Part shown: piece by piece, positions 11,117 through 20,953 of the stretch
How positions within the stretch are numbered: the first letter of the stretch is position 1
How the letters are laid out: every line of letters begins with the position of its first letter
Source of the DNA: Hyphomicrobium nitrativorans NL23
GTDB taxonomy: Bacteria; Pseudomonadota; Alphaproteobacteria; Rhizobiales; Hyphomicrobiaceae
Reading direction: 5' to 3'
DNA length: 64,000 bases
Assembly (NCBI RefSeq): GCF_000503895.1
Contig: NC_022997.1
Coordinates: forward strand, 496,001-560,000
Notes under the pieces: generated by a model
The model's input: the letters and a program-made list of their open reading frames with translations, nothing else
The model's database searches: none
Told to the model about the DNA's origin: nothing
Program-made: the position numbers and the translations under genes

Positions 11117-11206
11117 GGCCCGTGCGGGCGTTATCCGACTTATGCGGACTTCTATGTGCGGGACCGGCTGCACCGCGGCCGGCGAGGAAAAGGGCAAGAG
11201 CAGGCA

Positions 11207-12499
11207 ATGACTATCGAGATCCGTGTGCCGACGCTGGGCGAGTCGGTGACCGAGGCGACGGTGGGCAAATGGCTGAAAAAGCCGGGCGACGCCGTGAAAG
11301 CGGACGAGCCTCTGGTGGAGCTGGAAACGGATAAGGTGACGGTCGAGGTTCCCGCACCTGCATCTGGCCAACTCTCTGAAATTCACGTCGACGAGGGCGC
11401 GACCGTTGCCATCGGAACGGTGCTCGGAGCGCTCGCGGACGGCGGTGCCGCTGCAGCTGCGCCGAAGAAGAGCAACAGTAAGCCGGCGCAGGCCGAGCGG
11501 AAGTCTGACGGAAGCGGGCCGCCGCCGAGCCCGGCCGCGCGCAAGCATCTTGCGGATGCAGGGCTCGCTGCCGATGCCGTGTCCGCAGGTTCCGGACGCC
11601 GCGGACAGGTGCTGAAGGAAGATGTGGCGGCGGCTGTTGCGAAGGCCGCGCCGCGCTCGGCGCATCAGCCGGAGCAGGAATTGGAGGAGCCGCGACGCGA
11701 GACGTCCACGCCGCAACCTGCCGCGCAGGTGCCCGCGACGCAGCGCGCGCGCGAGGTGCCTGCTCCGGATGTACGCGTGGCTACATCGGTCAGCGAAGCG
11801 GGCCGCGAGGAGCGCGTGCGCATGACGCGCCTGCGCCAGACCATCGCGATGCGTCTCAAGGAGGCGCAGAATACGGCGGCGATGCTCACGACGTTCAACG
11901 ACGTCGACATGAGCGCGGTGATCGCGATGCGCGCCCAGTACAAAGATCTGTTCGAGCGCCGGCACGGCGTGAAGCTCGGCTTCATGGGCTTCTTCGTAAA
12001 GGCGTGCATTCAGGCTCTGCGCGAGATCCCGGCGGTGAACGCGGAGATCGACGGCGAGGATATCGTCTTCAAGAACTACTACCACGTCGGCGTTGCGGTC
12101 GGGACGGATCGCGGGCTCGTCGTGCCCGTTCTGCGCGAGGCGGACCGGATGTCGATTGCCGAGATCGAGGCGAAGATTGCCGACTTCGGCAAGCGCGCGC
12201 GCGATGGGCGGCTCTCCATCGCGGAGATGCAGGGCGGCACGTTCACGATCTCGAACGGAGGCGTCTACGGCTCGATGCTTTCGACGCCGATTTTGAATTC
12301 GCCGCAGTCGGGCATTCTCGGCATGCACCGCATCGAGCAGCGGCCGGTGGTCAAGAACGGCGAGATCGTGGCGCGGCCGATGATGTATCTCGCGCTGTCC
12401 TACGACCATCGTCTGGTCGATGGAAAAGAGGCGGTGACGTTCCTCGTGCGCGTCAAGGAGTGCCTGGAGGATCCGCAGCGGTTCATCCTGGAGCTGTAA
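11207..12499 (+). CDS. sucB: Dihydrolipoyl succinyltransferase (E2 of 2-oxoglutarate dehydrogenase)
   Basis: A 430-residue E2 core. One N-terminal lipoyl domain carries the modified lysine in [11 protein letters not shown] (near residue 43), followed by an Ala/Pro linker, an E3-binding domain ([13 protein letters not shown] to GQVLKEDV), a second linker and the catalytic domain ending with [13 protein letters not shown] start at ATG 11207 ([13 protein letters not shown]), the family start, and not at the upstream in-frame ATG 11156. It lies 90 bases after sucA and 51 before lpd, one operon. Confidence 0.96.
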   Translation: MTIEIRVPTLGESVTEATVGKWLKKPGDAVKADEPLVELETDKVTVEVPAPASGQLSEIHVDEGATVAIGTVLGALADGGAAAAAPKKSNSKPAQAERKSDGSGPPPSPAARKHLADAGLAADAVSAGSGRRGQVLKEDVAAAVAKAAPRSAHQPEQELEEPRRETSTPQPAAQVPATQRAREVPAPDVRVATSVSEAGREERVRMTRLRQTIAMRLKEAQNTAAMLTTFNDVDMSAVIAMRAQYKDLFERRHGVKLGFMGFFVKACIQALREIPAVNAEIDGEDIVFKNYYHVGVAVGTDRGLVVPVLREADRMSIAEIEAKIADFGKRARDGRLSIAEMQGGTFTISNGGVYGSMLSTPILNSPQSGILGMHRIEQRPVVKNGEIVARPMMYLALSYDHRLVDGKEAVTFLVRVKECLEDPQRFILEL

Positions 12500-12550
12500 G
12501 GGGCATCGAAGCGGGCGGCCGCCCGAGGAAGACAGCGACGGGGGCGGATT

Positions 12551-13954
12551 ATGGATACGACCTACGATCTCATCGTCATCGGCAGCGGGCCGGGCGGATA
12601 TGTGTGCGCGATCCGCGCGGCGCAGCTTGGGCTTAAGACGGCGATCGTCGAAAAGCGCAGCACGTATGGCGGCACGTGCCTCAATGTGGGCTGCATTCCG
12701 TCCAAGGCGCTGCTGCACGCCTCGGAGCTGTACGAGGAGGCCGGTCACGGCTTTGCCCGCATGGGCATCAAGGTTTCGCCCGAGCTGGACCTCAAAAAGA
12801 TGCTCGCCTTCAAGGACGAGGGCGTGAAGGGCAACGTCGATGGCGTCGCGTTCCTCATCAAGAAGAACAAGATCGATCCCTTTCAGGGCACGGGGCGGAT
12901 CGTGAAGCCCGGCCGTGTCGAGGTGACAGGGGCAGATGGCGCGCAGACGGTGCTCGACGCGCGCGCCATCGTGATCGCGACGGGATCGGACGTGGCGCGG
13001 CTTCCCGGCATCGAAATCGACGAAACGGACGTCGTGTCGTCGACGGGAGCGCTTTCGTTGCCGAGCGTTCCGGAGCGGTTGCTCGTGGTCGGCGCGGGTG
13101 TGATCGGGCTGGAGCTCGGATCGGTGTGGCGGCGGCTTGGCTCGAACGTGACGGTGGTCGAATATCTCGACCGCATCCTGCCGGGCATGGACGGCGAGGT
13201 CGCGAAGTCTCTGGAGCGGATCTACGCGAAGCAGGGGATCAAGTTCCGGCTCGGAACGAAGGTGACGGGCGTTTCTCGGACCGAGAGCGGGCTTGAGGTT
13301 GCGCTGGAGCCTGCGCAAGGTGGCGCGGCGGATCGTGTCGAGGCCGACATTGTGCTCGTCGCCATCGGGCGCGTTCCGTTCACCGACGGGCTCGGGCTCG
13401 ACGACGTGGGCGTGGTGCGTGACGACAAGGGCCGCATCGCCGTCAACGGTCAGTTCCAGACCAACGTAACGGGTATTTACGCCATCGGCGATGTGATCGC
13501 GGGGCCGATGCTTGCGCACAAGGCGGAAGACGAGGGCATTGCGGTTGCCGAAATTCTCGCGGGGCAGGCGGGGCAAGTGAACCACGACGTTATCCCAAGC
13601 GTGATCTACACGACGCCGGAGGTGGCGTCGGTCGGAAAGACGGAAGAAGAGCTGAAGGCTGCCGAGATCGCCTACACGGTCGGCAAGTTCCCGTTCCTCG
13701 CCAACGGCCGCGCGAAGGTGAACAAGACGACCGACGGTTTCGTGAAGGTGCTGGCGGATGCGGAAACGGATCGCATCCTCGGTGTGCACATCATCGGTGC
13801 GAATGCGAGCGAGCTGATCGCGGAAGCGGCCGTGATCATGGAGTTCAGCGGCTCCGCCGAAGATCTGGCGCGCACGTGCCATGCACATCCGACGCTGTCG
13901 GAGGCCGTCAAAGAAGCGGCGCTCGCGGTGGCGAAGCGGGCTATTCATATGTAG
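12551..13954 (+). CDS. lpd: Dihydrolipoamide dehydrogenase (E3)
   Basis: A 467-residue flavoprotein that reoxidises the lipoyl group with NAD. The FAD motif GSGPGGY is near residue 11, the redox disulfide is in [17 protein letters not shown], the NAD motif is [13 protein letters not shown], and the C-terminal active-site base is in [12 protein letters not shown]. It is the last gene of the sucAB-lpd unit; a repeat with a long hairpin follows directly. Confidence 0.97.
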   Translation: MDTTYDLIVIGSGPGGYVCAIRAAQLGLKTAIVEKRSTYGGTCLNVGCIPSKALLHASELYEEAGHGFARMGIKVSPELDLKKMLAFKDEGVKGNVDGVAFLIKKNKIDPFQGTGRIVKPGRVEVTGADGAQTVLDARAIVIATGSDVARLPGIEIDETDVVSSTGALSLPSVPERLLVVGAGVIGLELGSVWRRLGSNVTVVEYLDRILPGMDGEVAKSLERIYAKQGIKFRLGTKVTGVSRTESGLEVALEPAQGGAADRVEADIVLVAIGRVPFTDGLGLDDVGVVRDDKGRIAVNGQFQTNVTGIYAIGDVIAGPMLAHKAEDEGIAVAEILAGQAGQVNHDVIPSVIYTTPEVASVGKTEEELKAAEIAYTVGKFPFLANGRAKVNKTTDGFVKVLADAETDRILGVHIIGANASELIAEAAVIMEFSGSAEDLARTCHAHPTLSEAVKEAALAVAKRAIHM

Positions 13955-14104
13955 CGCTCACGGGCTTGTTCGGGAGGCGTATCGCGGCGGAGCGCCGCCA
14001 TACGCCTCCCGCGCCCTCCGCGCGGGCGCGACACCCGTCGCGGGTCGCTTTGCTCCCGGCTGCTACGCAGCGTGATTATCGCTCATGGGCTTGTTCGGGA
14101 GGCG
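13955..14104. repeat. 25-bp direct repeats flanking a GC-rich hairpin
   Basis: A 25-base sequence beginning CGCTCA(C/T)GGGCTTG occurs at 13955-13979 and 14080-14104 with one mismatch. The interval starts with a hairpin at 13972-14010: 18-bp arms with one mismatch and a 3-base loop. It separates the convergent ends of lpd and the TraB-like gene, so the hairpin can serve as a terminator for lpd. The direct repeats look like a small duplicated or mobile unit. Confidence 0.75.
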
Positions 14105-15163
14105 CTACTCGACGGGTGTGACGGTGTAGCCGGCGTTGCGGAGAAGGGCGACGAGGCCGTCTTCTCCGGGCAGATGAAGCGCGCCGACAGCCATGAACGT
14201 GCCGCCCGTCTCGAAGTAGACGCGGGCGGTCTCGTACATCTTAATGTTGCGGTCCACGATGACGGCCTGGCGGAAGCCGTCGAAGGCGGACGCGGGGATG
14301 CCGGCCGTTTCGGCCAACGCCATCTGCAGCTCCCACACCGCGCCGATGCGCCTCTCCAGGTAGAGCTGCACCATGGTTTCCATCAGATTGTCGGTTTCGT
14401 CGATGAGCGCGAGGTTGGCGCGCAGCATGTCGAGCTGCTGATCCTCCGGCACGGACGCGAGCGTGCGGATCTGCTCTTCGGCCGTTTCGAGGCCGGCGAT
14501 GGGGATGCCGTGGATGCGTGCTTCCTGGGCGAGGGCCATGTCGAGCACGGGTTCGCCTTCGCGAATGCGGCGGCGTTCGCAATTCGAGCCTGACAGCATC
14601 ATGGAGATCATCCACGGCCGATAAATCCGCGCGGAGGCCGCAGGCACGCCTGCCCGGTCGATGGTTTCTTGCACCTTCCGAAACTCATCCTTGGTGAGGA
14701 GCCGGTCCAGCGTGCGACCATCCGTGTAAACGGCCGTTCTGGCAGCGGAGACGAGGGCTGCGGCCGTCGTTTCGGGACTGATGTCGGATGTTTCGAGAAG
14801 CACGGCCTTGGCGCTTCGGAGCGCGGCGCGCGTCTTCAGGGAGATGTCCCGCACGCGGTTGTCGGTCAGGTGCACGGTTCCGAACAGATAGGAGGGTGCG
14901 AGGCCCGGCCGCTCGACTTTCCAAAGCAGGTGCTGACCGTTTTGGAGCGACGCGGCAGCTTCAAGGATGCGGCTATGGAGGGTCGGATCGGATGAGGCGA
15001 GGCTCGTCAGCAGGTTCACGCCGCCGCATCGCGACGGCTCGGAGGGCGCGTAACCGGCGTTGGGATCGGACGTGATGCCGCCCCGTGCGCCGCCTCCGAT
15101 GGCGAAGAGCAGGGCCAGGAGAACCATGCGTTTTATGGCGTTCCGCAACGCGTTTTCCCTCAC
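14105..15163 (-). CDS. TraB/GumN family protein
   Basis: A 352-residue protein of the TraB/GumN family, proposed to be metalloprotease-like; its role in most bacteria is unknown. The two family motifs are present: GTVHLTD near residue 95 and GALHLPGEDGL near the C-terminus. A hydrophobic segment (MVLLALLFAIGGGARG) follows a basic start, suggesting export. Start is GTG 15163 with AAGGCG just upstream; an internal ATG at 15127 is possible. It lies beside xerC on the same strand. Confidence 0.85.
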   Translation of the reverse strand: MRENALRNAIKRMVLLALLFAIGGGARGGITSDPNAGYAPSEPSRCGGVNLLTSLASSDPTLHSRILEAAASLQNGQHLLWKVERPGLAPSYLFGTVHLTDNRVRDISLKTRAALRSAKAVLLETSDISPETTAAALVSAARTAVYTDGRTLDRLLTKDEFRKVQETIDRAGVPAASARIYRPWMISMMLSGSNCERRRIREGEPVLDMALAQEARIHGIPIAGLETAEEQIRTLASVPEDQQLDMLRANLALIDETDNLMETMVQLYLERRIGAVWELQMALAETAGIPASAFDGFRQAVIVDRNIKMYETARVYFETGGTFMAVGALHLPGEDGLVALLRNAGYTVTPVE

Positions 15164-15236
15164 TTGCGCCTTATCGGGTGCCTTCCCCTGTGCTCAAACG
15201 CGCGACGGCCGGGTTTGGATCGGCCGCGATTTTTTG

Positions 15237-16199
15237 TCAGGCGCGCGGATGGGCGGCGTCGTAGACGGCGAGGATACGTTCGCGGTCGACGTCCGTATAG
15301 ACCTGGGTGGTGGAGAGCGAGGCGTGACCCAAGAGCTCCTGGATCTGGCGCAGGTCGGCGCCGGCCGCCAGAAGGTGGGTGGCGAACGAATGGCGGAGCG
15401 CGTGCGGGGTTGCGGTCTCCGGCAAGGCCAGTGCGTCCCGCATTCGCGCGACAGCGAGCTGAATAATGCGCGGCGAGAGCGGACCGCCCTTGGCGCCCAG
15501 GAAGAGTGAGCCTGCGGGATCGAGCGGATAGGGGCAGAGCGCAATGTAGCGGGCAACAGCCTGCTGCGTGACCGGCAGAATGGGAACGAGCCGCTCCTTG
15601 CCGCCCTTGCCAACGATGCGGATGACGTCGCGGCCGGGCAGGGGCGCATCTTGCCGCGTGAGGCCGAGCGCTTCGGAAATGCGCAGGCCAGCGCCATAAA
15701 GCAGTAGCAGAACGGCGGTATCGCGCGCGCCGATCCAGCCGTTGGCCGCATCGGCGTCGTCGACCAGGGCCGCTGCCTTTTCCACGGTGAGAGGTTTTGG
15801 AAGCGAGCGCGCGATACGGGGCGTGGCGACGCGCGCGAGCGCGCGGTTGCTTACGTGGTTCGTCGTTTCGAGCCAGCGGTAGAAGGTGCGCAGCGCAGAC
15901 AGGGTGCGGGCGAGCGAGCGGCTTTGGATGCCGGCCCTTCGGCGTGCGGCAAGGAAGCGGCGGACGGCTTTGACGTCGAGGCGGGCGAGGTCGCCGAGGC
16001 AGGGGGAATGGCCAAGATCGCCCTTTAAAAACAGCACGAACTGGCCGAGATCGCGCTCATAGGCGATGCGGGTCGCTTCGGAATATCCGCGTTCGTGTTC
16101 GAGATGGGCGAGCCAGCCGCGGGCCGCGTCACGGAGATCTTCCGCGAGCGGCAGAGTGCCGTCGGCATCGAGGAGATCGTCGATCGAGGTCTTCGTCAT
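15237..16199 (-). CDS. xerC: Site-specific tyrosine recombinase XerC
   Basis: A 320-residue tyrosine recombinase that with XerD resolves chromosome dimers at dif. The N-terminal SAM-like domain is present (ARGWLAHLEHERGYSEATR). Catalytic residues are visible: Arg in GAGLRISEALGL, Lys in GKGGKERLVP, HALRHSFATHLL with His and Arg, His in GHASLSTTQ, and the nucleophile Tyr in VYTDVD. The length is normal for XerC. The adjoining TraB-like gene follows on the same strand after 73 bases. Confidence 0.93.
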   Translation of the reverse strand: MTKTSIDDLLDADGTLPLAEDLRDAARGWLAHLEHERGYSEATRIAYERDLGQFVLFLKGDLGHSPCLGDLARLDVKAVRRFLAARRRAGIQSRSLARTLSALRTFYRWLETTNHVSNRALARVATPRIARSLPKPLTVEKAAALVDDADAANGWIGARDTAVLLLLYGAGLRISEALGLTRQDAPLPGRDVIRIVGKGGKERLVPILPVTQQAVARYIALCPYPLDPAGSLFLGAKGGPLSPRIIQLAVARMRDALALPETATPHALRHSFATHLLAAGADLRQIQELLGHASLSTTQVYTDVDRERILAVYDAAHPRA

Positions 16200-16628
16200 C
16201 CGGCGCGCATGCCCTGTCTCTCTCAGCGCGACGCTACATGATTTGCGACGTGGCGGCGTGCCCTATCGCGTGTGCCGCGGTTCGCTCTGCGACACTTTAA
16301 TCGCTTTAAATAAGCGCTTTCTGCTGCTCAAAGGCGCGAACTGCGGATTGGGAACGAACGTTCGGAATGCGCGAATCAGGGGGACGAACTGCAGTCTCGA
16401 TTGCTCCCTCGCGTGCGGCGATGGTATGCAACACGGAGGGTGGAGGCGCGTTTTGTCCCCGGTTTCAGGGCAAAACTTGTGTTCTTCAGACCTCCGTTGC
16501 GCGTGCAAGCGTGACCGAAACTCCAATCCCTGGCTAGAAAAACGCAATCATTGTAGATCGATAGACGCGAAAGCTCATTGTTTATTGTATCTTCGCGGGC
16601 ATTGATTCTTTTCGCTGAGGAAACACTC
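16200..16628. other. Divergent intergenic region between xerC and the HU gene
   Basis: About 430 bases with no supported gene. The last 100 bases before the HU gene are AT-rich (TTGTTTATTGTATCTT at about 16578) and probably hold its promoter. I see no clear operator or repeat. The reading frames here have no recognisable product. Confidence 0.45.
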
Positions 16629-17024
16629 ATGGCTACCAAGACTGTCACTAAAGCCGCGCCGAAGACTAAGGCGAAGGCAAAGGCTCCGGCTAAAGCCAAG
16701 CCTGCAACGAAGACCGCTGCGGCCAAGACGACGGCCGCGAAGGCAACGAACACCCTCACGCTTCGCCATATCGGCGTCGCGCTTTCCGAGACGCACGACC
16801 TTCCGAAGAAGCAGGCCAACGCCGTGCTTGAGGATATGGTTGCGTTGATCACCAAGCACCTCAAGAAGGGCGACCGCATCCGCATTGGCGGCCTCGGCAT
16901 CCTTCAGGTGCGCAAGCGTCCGGCTCGCATGGGCCGCAACCCGGCGACGGGCGAGACCATCAAGATCAAGGCGAGCAAGAAGGTTGCCTTCCGCGCCGCC
17001 AAGGATCTCAAAGAGCAGATATAA
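16629..17024 (+). CDS. HU-family DNA-binding protein with N-terminal Lys/Ala tail
   Basis: A 131-residue nucleoid protein. Residues 1-40 are a Lys/Ala/Pro/Thr-rich tail (for example TKAKAKAPAKAKPATK). The HU/IHF domain follows, with the DNA-binding arm motif as RKRPARMGRNPATGETIKI and a C-terminus VAFRAAKDLKEQI. Ordinary HU is about 90 residues and lacks the tail; similar tailed HU proteins are known with the extension at either end. GAGG lies 8-12 bases before ATG 16629; the upstream in-frame ATG 16578 lacks this and would add unrelated residues. A 15-bp hairpin terminator lies downstream. Confidence 0.9.
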   Translation: MATKTVTKAAPKTKAKAKAPAKAKPATKTAAAKTTAAKATNTLTLRHIGVALSETHDLPKKQANAVLEDMVALITKHLKKGDRIRIGGLGILQVRKRPARMGRNPATGETIKIKASKKVAFRAAKDLKEQI

Positions 17025-17118
17025 AGCGTGATCGTTTCGGATTGTCGGGATCGCGGTCTTCGTTAGCGAGGCCGACTATCACGCTTCAGGCTGATAAGGC
17101 CTGAAGCGATCATGGTCT
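17025..17118. repeat. Bipartite palindromic repeat copy
   Basis: AAAGCGTGATCG near the start pairs with a TATCACGCTT arm near 17077-17086. The latter runs into CAGGCTGATAAGGCCTGAAG and GCGATCATGGTCT ending at 17118. This matches the right half of the 51-base palindrome seen at 33708-33876. It begins at the HU stop codon. Confidence 0.7.
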
Positions 17119-17191
17119 AAGACGGGACGGGTTGGCGCGGCGCGGGCTTCTCTGCAGCCCACTCCCCGTCTCTGTCCGGTGCGATACAAAT

Positions 17192-17225
17192 AAAGCGGCG
17201 GCCGAGTTTTCTCGGCCGCCGCTTT
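17192..17225. terminator. Terminator after the HU gene
   Basis: AAAGCGGCGGCCGAG (17192-17206) and CTCGGCCGCCGCTTT (17211-17225) form a perfect 15-bp stem with a TTTT loop. The arms begin and end in A and T runs, so it can work in both directions for the convergent HU and transaldolase genes. Confidence 0.8.
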
Positions 17226-17247
17226 CGTTGGGTGTGTGGAAGCGTGT

Positions 17248-17365
17248 CTGGGCACCGGCCTTCGCCGGTGTGACGGAGTGTTTTAGGCAATCGGCTTGCC
17301 AGCAAACTGCCGTCATCCCGGCGTCATGGCGGAGCCATGCTCCGCATGGACGGCCGGGATCCAGC
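17248..17365. repeat. GC-rich intergenic repeat, copy 2 (inverted)
   Basis: CACCGGCCTTCGCCGGTGTG, then GTCATCCCGGCGTCATGGC and GGACGGCCGGGATCCAG. These are the reverse complements, in reverse order, of the motifs at 1018-1137. Confidence 0.7.
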
Positions 17366-17411
17366 TACGTTGGTCCGGATGAGAGGGCGGTGGTGTGGTA
17401 TCCCGTGTGCG

Positions 17412-18065
17412 TCAGATCGTCTGGCCGGTCTTCTGCCAGTCGGCCACGAACTGGGCGAGGCCGGAGTCGGTGAGCGGATGCTTCACCAGCGCCTTCAGGA
17501 TCGAGGGCGGAATGGTCGAGACGTCGGCGCCGATCAGGGCTGCTTCCTTGACGTGGTTCACGGTGCGGATCGAGGCTGCGAGGATGTCGGTTTCGAGATC
17601 CTGGTAGTTGTCGTAGATGGCGCGGATTTCGCGGATCAGGTCCATGCCGTTCAGGCCGATGTCATCGAGCCGGCCGATGAACGGCGAGACGAACGTAGCG
17701 CCCGCCTTCGCGGCCAGGAGCGCCTGGTTGGCGGAAAAGCACAGCGTGACGTTGACCATGGTGCCGTCCGACGTCAGGGCCTTGCAGGCCTTGAGGCCGT
17801 CGAGGGTCAGCGGCACCTTGATCGCGACGTTGTCGGCGATCTTCCGCAGCACCTCGGCCTCTTTCATCATGCCGGCGTGGTCGGTTGCGGCGACCTCGGC
17901 GGATACGGGGCCGGATACGATGGCGCAAATCTCGGAGATCGTCTGCTTGAAGTCGCGGCCCGATTTTGCAATCAGCGAGGGGTTGGTGGTGACTCCGTCA
18001 AGAAGCCCGGTTGCGGCCAGCTCCTGAATCTCCCCGACATCGGCGGTATCGACGAAAAACTTCAT
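17412..18065 (-). CDS. tal: Transaldolase (short, FSA/TalC-like)
   Basis: A 217-residue class I aldolase of the short transaldolase/fructose-6-phosphate aldolase family; it transfers dihydroxyacetone units between sugar phosphates in the cytoplasm. [14 protein letters not shown] is the standard start, followed by [13 protein letters not shown]. The Schiff-base lysine lies in NVAIKVPLT, and the family block [16 protein letters not shown] precedes the [11 protein letters not shown] phosphate site. I use ATG 18065; the upstream frame to 18167 is not family-like. It is divergent from priA. Confidence 0.93.
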   Translation of the reverse strand: MKFFVDTADVGEIQELAATGLLDGVTTNPSLIAKSGRDFKQTISEICAIVSGPVSAEVAATDHAGMMKEAEVLRKIADNVAIKVPLTLDGLKACKALTSDGTMVNVTLCFSANQALLAAKAGATFVSPFIGRLDDIGLNGMDLIREIRAIYDNYQDLETDILAASIRTVNHVKEAALIGADVSTIPPSILKALVKHPLTDSGLAQFVADWQKTGQTI

Positions 18066-18229
18066 TCTCGGTCCTTTGTGCTGCCCCGGTGGCGGGGCAT
18101 TCTTCACGACGGAGCAAGGCAGCCGCTTTGGGCTCACGGGCTCATTCTCGTCACCCTGCCTCACCACGCTCTGATTTTCGATTGGTAGCTTCTAATCCGG
18201 TACCGGCACACTTGGATAGCCTCCTTGAC

Positions 18230-20446
18230 ATGAACGAACACGGTGAACGCGGCCTTTTGGGGCCGAAGACCGTGCCTGTGCTGATGCCCGGCGCGCCGCT
18301 GGACCAAACCTACGACTATCTGGTGCCCGCGGGGCTTGCGGTCGAGCCCGGCTGCTTCGTCCTTGTGCCGTTCGGGCCGCAAACGCGGATCGGCGTCGTT
18401 TGGGACACCCCGCAGGGCGACCAATCGCGCGCCGTCGATCCCAAGAAAATGAAAGCGATCACGGAGCGGCTCGACGTGCCGCCCCTTCCGGCCGTTTCCC
18501 TCCGGTTCGCGGAATGGATCTCGGGATATACGCTGTCGCCCCTAGGCCTCGTTGCGCGCATGACGATGAGTGCGCAGGCCGCGTTCGAGCCGCAGAAGCC
18601 GCGCTTTGGCGTGCGCATCGTGGCGGGCGCGCAGGAGCCGCCGCGCATGACGCCGGCCCGGCGGCGCGCGCTCGATATCGCGGCGGATGGCCTGATCCGG
18701 GTAAAATCGGCGCTTGCGACAGAGGCGCAATGCAGCACTGGTGTTGTCGACGGGCTGGTGGCTTCGGGAAATCTCGTCGAGGTGGCCGTGCCGGAGCGGC
18801 GGTATCCGGTGCCCGATCCGGAGCATCGCGAAACTCAATTCACGGATGCGCAGGCCGAGGCCGTGCATGCACTCGTGTCATCGGTCGACGGCGACGGGTT
18901 CTCCGTTTCTTTGCTCGACGGCGTGACGGGCTCGGGCAAGACGGAGGTTTATTTCGAGGCGGTTGCGCAGACGCTCCGGAAAGGGCGGCAAGCGCTCATC
19001 ATGCTGCCGGAGATCGCGCTCACCGGGCAGTTCATGAGCCGGTTCGTGGCGCGCTTCGGGTGTCAGCCGGCGGAATGGCATTCGGCGCTCTCTCCCGCCG
19101 AGCGTGGGCGTGTGTGGAAGGCCGCGGCCTCGGGAGAAGCGCGTGTGATCGTGGGGGCACGATCCGCGCTGTTTCTGCCCTATGCCGATCTCGGGCTCGT
19201 CATCGTCGACGAAGAGCACGATGCAGGCTTCAAGCAGGACGACCGGGTGCACTATCAGGCGCGCGACATGAGCGTTGTGCGCGGCAGTCTCGGCAAGTTT
19301 CCGGTGGTGCTCGCGTCCGCCACGCCGTCCATCGAGAGCCACGTCAACGCGCGCACCGGGCGCTACCGGCAGATCGTGCTGCCGGGGCGCTTTACGGGTG
19401 CCGATCTGCCCGACGTCAAGGCGATCGATCTGAGGCGCGATCCGCCTGAAAAAGGGCAATGGCTCTCGCCCGTGCTGGTGGGCGCGCTCACAGAGACGCT
19501 CGCGCAGCGCCAGCAGTCGCTGCTGTTTCTCAATCGCCGGGGCTATGCGCCGCTGACGCTGTGCCGGGCGTGCGGTCATCGGGTGGAGTGTCCGCAATGT
19601 ACGGCGTGGCTTGTGGAGCATCGTTTCCGCCGCCGGCTTAACTGCCATCACTGCGGCTTCTCGCTGGCGATGCCCGAGGCATGTCCGAAGTGCCATGAAG
19701 AGGGCGCGCTCGTCGCGTGCGGTCCCGGCGTCGAGCGGGTGGCGGAAGAAGTGCGGGAGCGGTTTCCCGAGGCGCGCGTGGCGCTGCTTTCGTCAGATCT
19801 CATCCCGGGGCTTGAAGAGATGCGCCAGATCATCGGCGAGATCGAAAGCGGGGAGGTGGACATCATCATCGGCACGCAGATCGTGGCCAAGGGGCACAAC
19901 TTTCCGCTGCTGGCGACGGTCGGCATCGTGGACGGCGATCTCGGTCTTTCGATGGGCGCGGATCCGCGCGCGGGCGAGCGGACGTTTCAGCTTCTCCATC
20001 AGGTGACGGGCCGCGCTGGGCGCGCGATGACGAAGGGGCGCGGGTTCGTTCAGACCCACATGCCAGACCATCCGGTGATGGAAGCGATCATCTCCGGCGA
20101 CAGAGAGAGTTTTCTCGACCGCGAGATCGACATGAGACGGCGCGGACTGCTGCCGCCGTTCGGGCGTCTGGCCGCGCTCGTCATCTCGGCGCGCGACAAG
20201 GATCTGGCGGAGAAGTTTGCGCGCGAGGTTGCGCGCCGGGCGCCCCCCTCGGACCGGATCGCCGTGCTTGGCCCTGCGGAGGCGCCGATTGCGGTGGTGC
20301 GCGGGCGCCATCGATGGCGGCTTCTCGTTAAAGCGCCGCGGGAGGCCAACATTCAGGACTATCTGAGGCAATGGGGCGAGGCGCTGCCCCGGATCGCGGG
20401 GGATTTGCGCCTCGCCGTCGATGTCGATCCCTACAACTTTCTCTAG
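18230..20446 (+). CDS. priA: Primosomal replication-restart helicase PriA
   Basis: A 738-residue 3'-5' DNA helicase that reloads DnaB at stalled forks. The N-terminal DNA-binding domain starts VPVLMPGAPLDQTYDYLVP. Helicase motifs are Walker A GVTGSGKTEVY, DEEH (in IVDEEHDAGFKQDDRVHY) and the C-terminal QVTGRAGR. The zinc region has CRACG, CPQC, CHHCG and CPKC pairs. ATG 18230 (MNEHGERGLL) gives normal length; no strong ribosome-binding site precedes it, so the start is less sure. A frame to 18011 overlaps the transaldolase and is not credible. Confidence 0.95.
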   Translation: MNEHGERGLLGPKTVPVLMPGAPLDQTYDYLVPAGLAVEPGCFVLVPFGPQTRIGVVWDTPQGDQSRAVDPKKMKAITERLDVPPLPAVSLRFAEWISGYTLSPLGLVARMTMSAQAAFEPQKPRFGVRIVAGAQEPPRMTPARRRALDIAADGLIRVKSALATEAQCSTGVVDGLVASGNLVEVAVPERRYPVPDPEHRETQFTDAQAEAVHALVSSVDGDGFSVSLLDGVTGSGKTEVYFEAVAQTLRKGRQALIMLPEIALTGQFMSRFVARFGCQPAEWHSALSPAERGRVWKAAASGEARVIVGARSALFLPYADLGLVIVDEEHDAGFKQDDRVHYQARDMSVVRGSLGKFPVVLASATPSIESHVNARTGRYRQIVLPGRFTGADLPDVKAIDLRRDPPEKGQWLSPVLVGALTETLAQRQQSLLFLNRRGYAPLTLCRACGHRVECPQCTAWLVEHRFRRRLNCHHCGFSLAMPEACPKCHEEGALVACGPGVERVAEEVRERFPEARVALLSSDLIPGLEEMRQIIGEIESGEVDIIIGTQIVAKGHNFPLLATVGIVDGDLGLSMGADPRAGERTFQLLHQVTGRAGRAMTKGRGFVQTHMPDHPVMEAIISGDRESFLDREIDMRRRGLLPPFGRLAALVISARDKDLAEKFAREVARRAPPSDRIAVLGPAEAPIAVVRGRHRWRLLVKAPREANIQDYLRQWGEALPRIAGDLRLAVDVDPYNFL

Positions 20447-20467
20447 GGATCGGCCGCGTGCCTCGTT

Positions 20468-20755
20468 TTAGCGGTGGGCCGAGGAGAGGATCGCGCCGAC
20501 CGCCAACACGCCGAGGCCGATGGCTATGCCCTTTGCGAGATCCCTATCCTTGTTGTGGCGATGCTTCTTGTAGCCATGGCTGCGACCGTGGCGATGCTCG
20601 TAGCGGCGGTCGTCGTAATGGCGGGAGTAGTGGTGGCCTCTCTTGCCGTGCCAGCCGTCCCTGGCGTTTGCCGCCGTGGCGGCGAGCGGGCTCAGGTTGG
20701 CGGCGACGAGGCCCGTGATCACGGCAGCGGAGGTTGCGAATTTCTTGAAGGACAT
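20468..20755 (-). CDS. Small exported His/Arg-rich protein
   Basis: Unrecognised 95-residue protein. A signal peptide (MSFKKFATSAAVITGLVAAN to ATAANA) is followed by a His/Arg/Tyr/Lys-rich stretch (residues 34-70) and a hydrophobic glycine-rich C-terminal segment (GIAIGLGVLAVGAILSS). It could be periplasmic and membrane-anchored; the histidines might bind metal, which is a guess. It is next to another small exported protein on the same strand, in the region downstream of priA. Confidence 0.65.
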   Translation of the reverse strand: MSFKKFATSAAVITGLVAANLSPLAATAANARDGWHGKRGHHYSRHYDDRRYEHRHGRSHGYKKHRHNKDRDLAKGIAIGLGVLAVGAILSSAHR

Positions 20756-20953
20756 AACCGTTCCCCTTCTTTCTGATCCAATGTGCCAAGCCTTCCCAGC
20801 ACGTTGGGATCAGAAATAGCGGGGTGGCGCTGAACCCTCCTTGAACAGCGCGTGCAGGCTCCGTTCATATTCGTAAACGCTCGTAAATACGCGCCGGACA
20901 GCTCTTTTTTGCTGCCGGCGCGTCCGTTTCTTCTGCGGTGATGCAGGCGGGGC

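Larger units (their letters stand above)
17025..17411. other. Intergenic region with repeats and terminator
   Basis: No gene. It contains, in order, a copy of the bipartite palindromic repeat (17025-17118), a strong terminator (17192-17225) and the reverse copy of the GC-rich repeat (about 17248-17365). Confidence 0.6.

Noticed and set aside
8099-13948. Minus-strand open frame of 1949 codons over sucA-sucB-lpd
   Set aside because: It is the shadow of three well-identified genes in GC-rich DNA; its product is Arg/His/Leu-rich with no domain.
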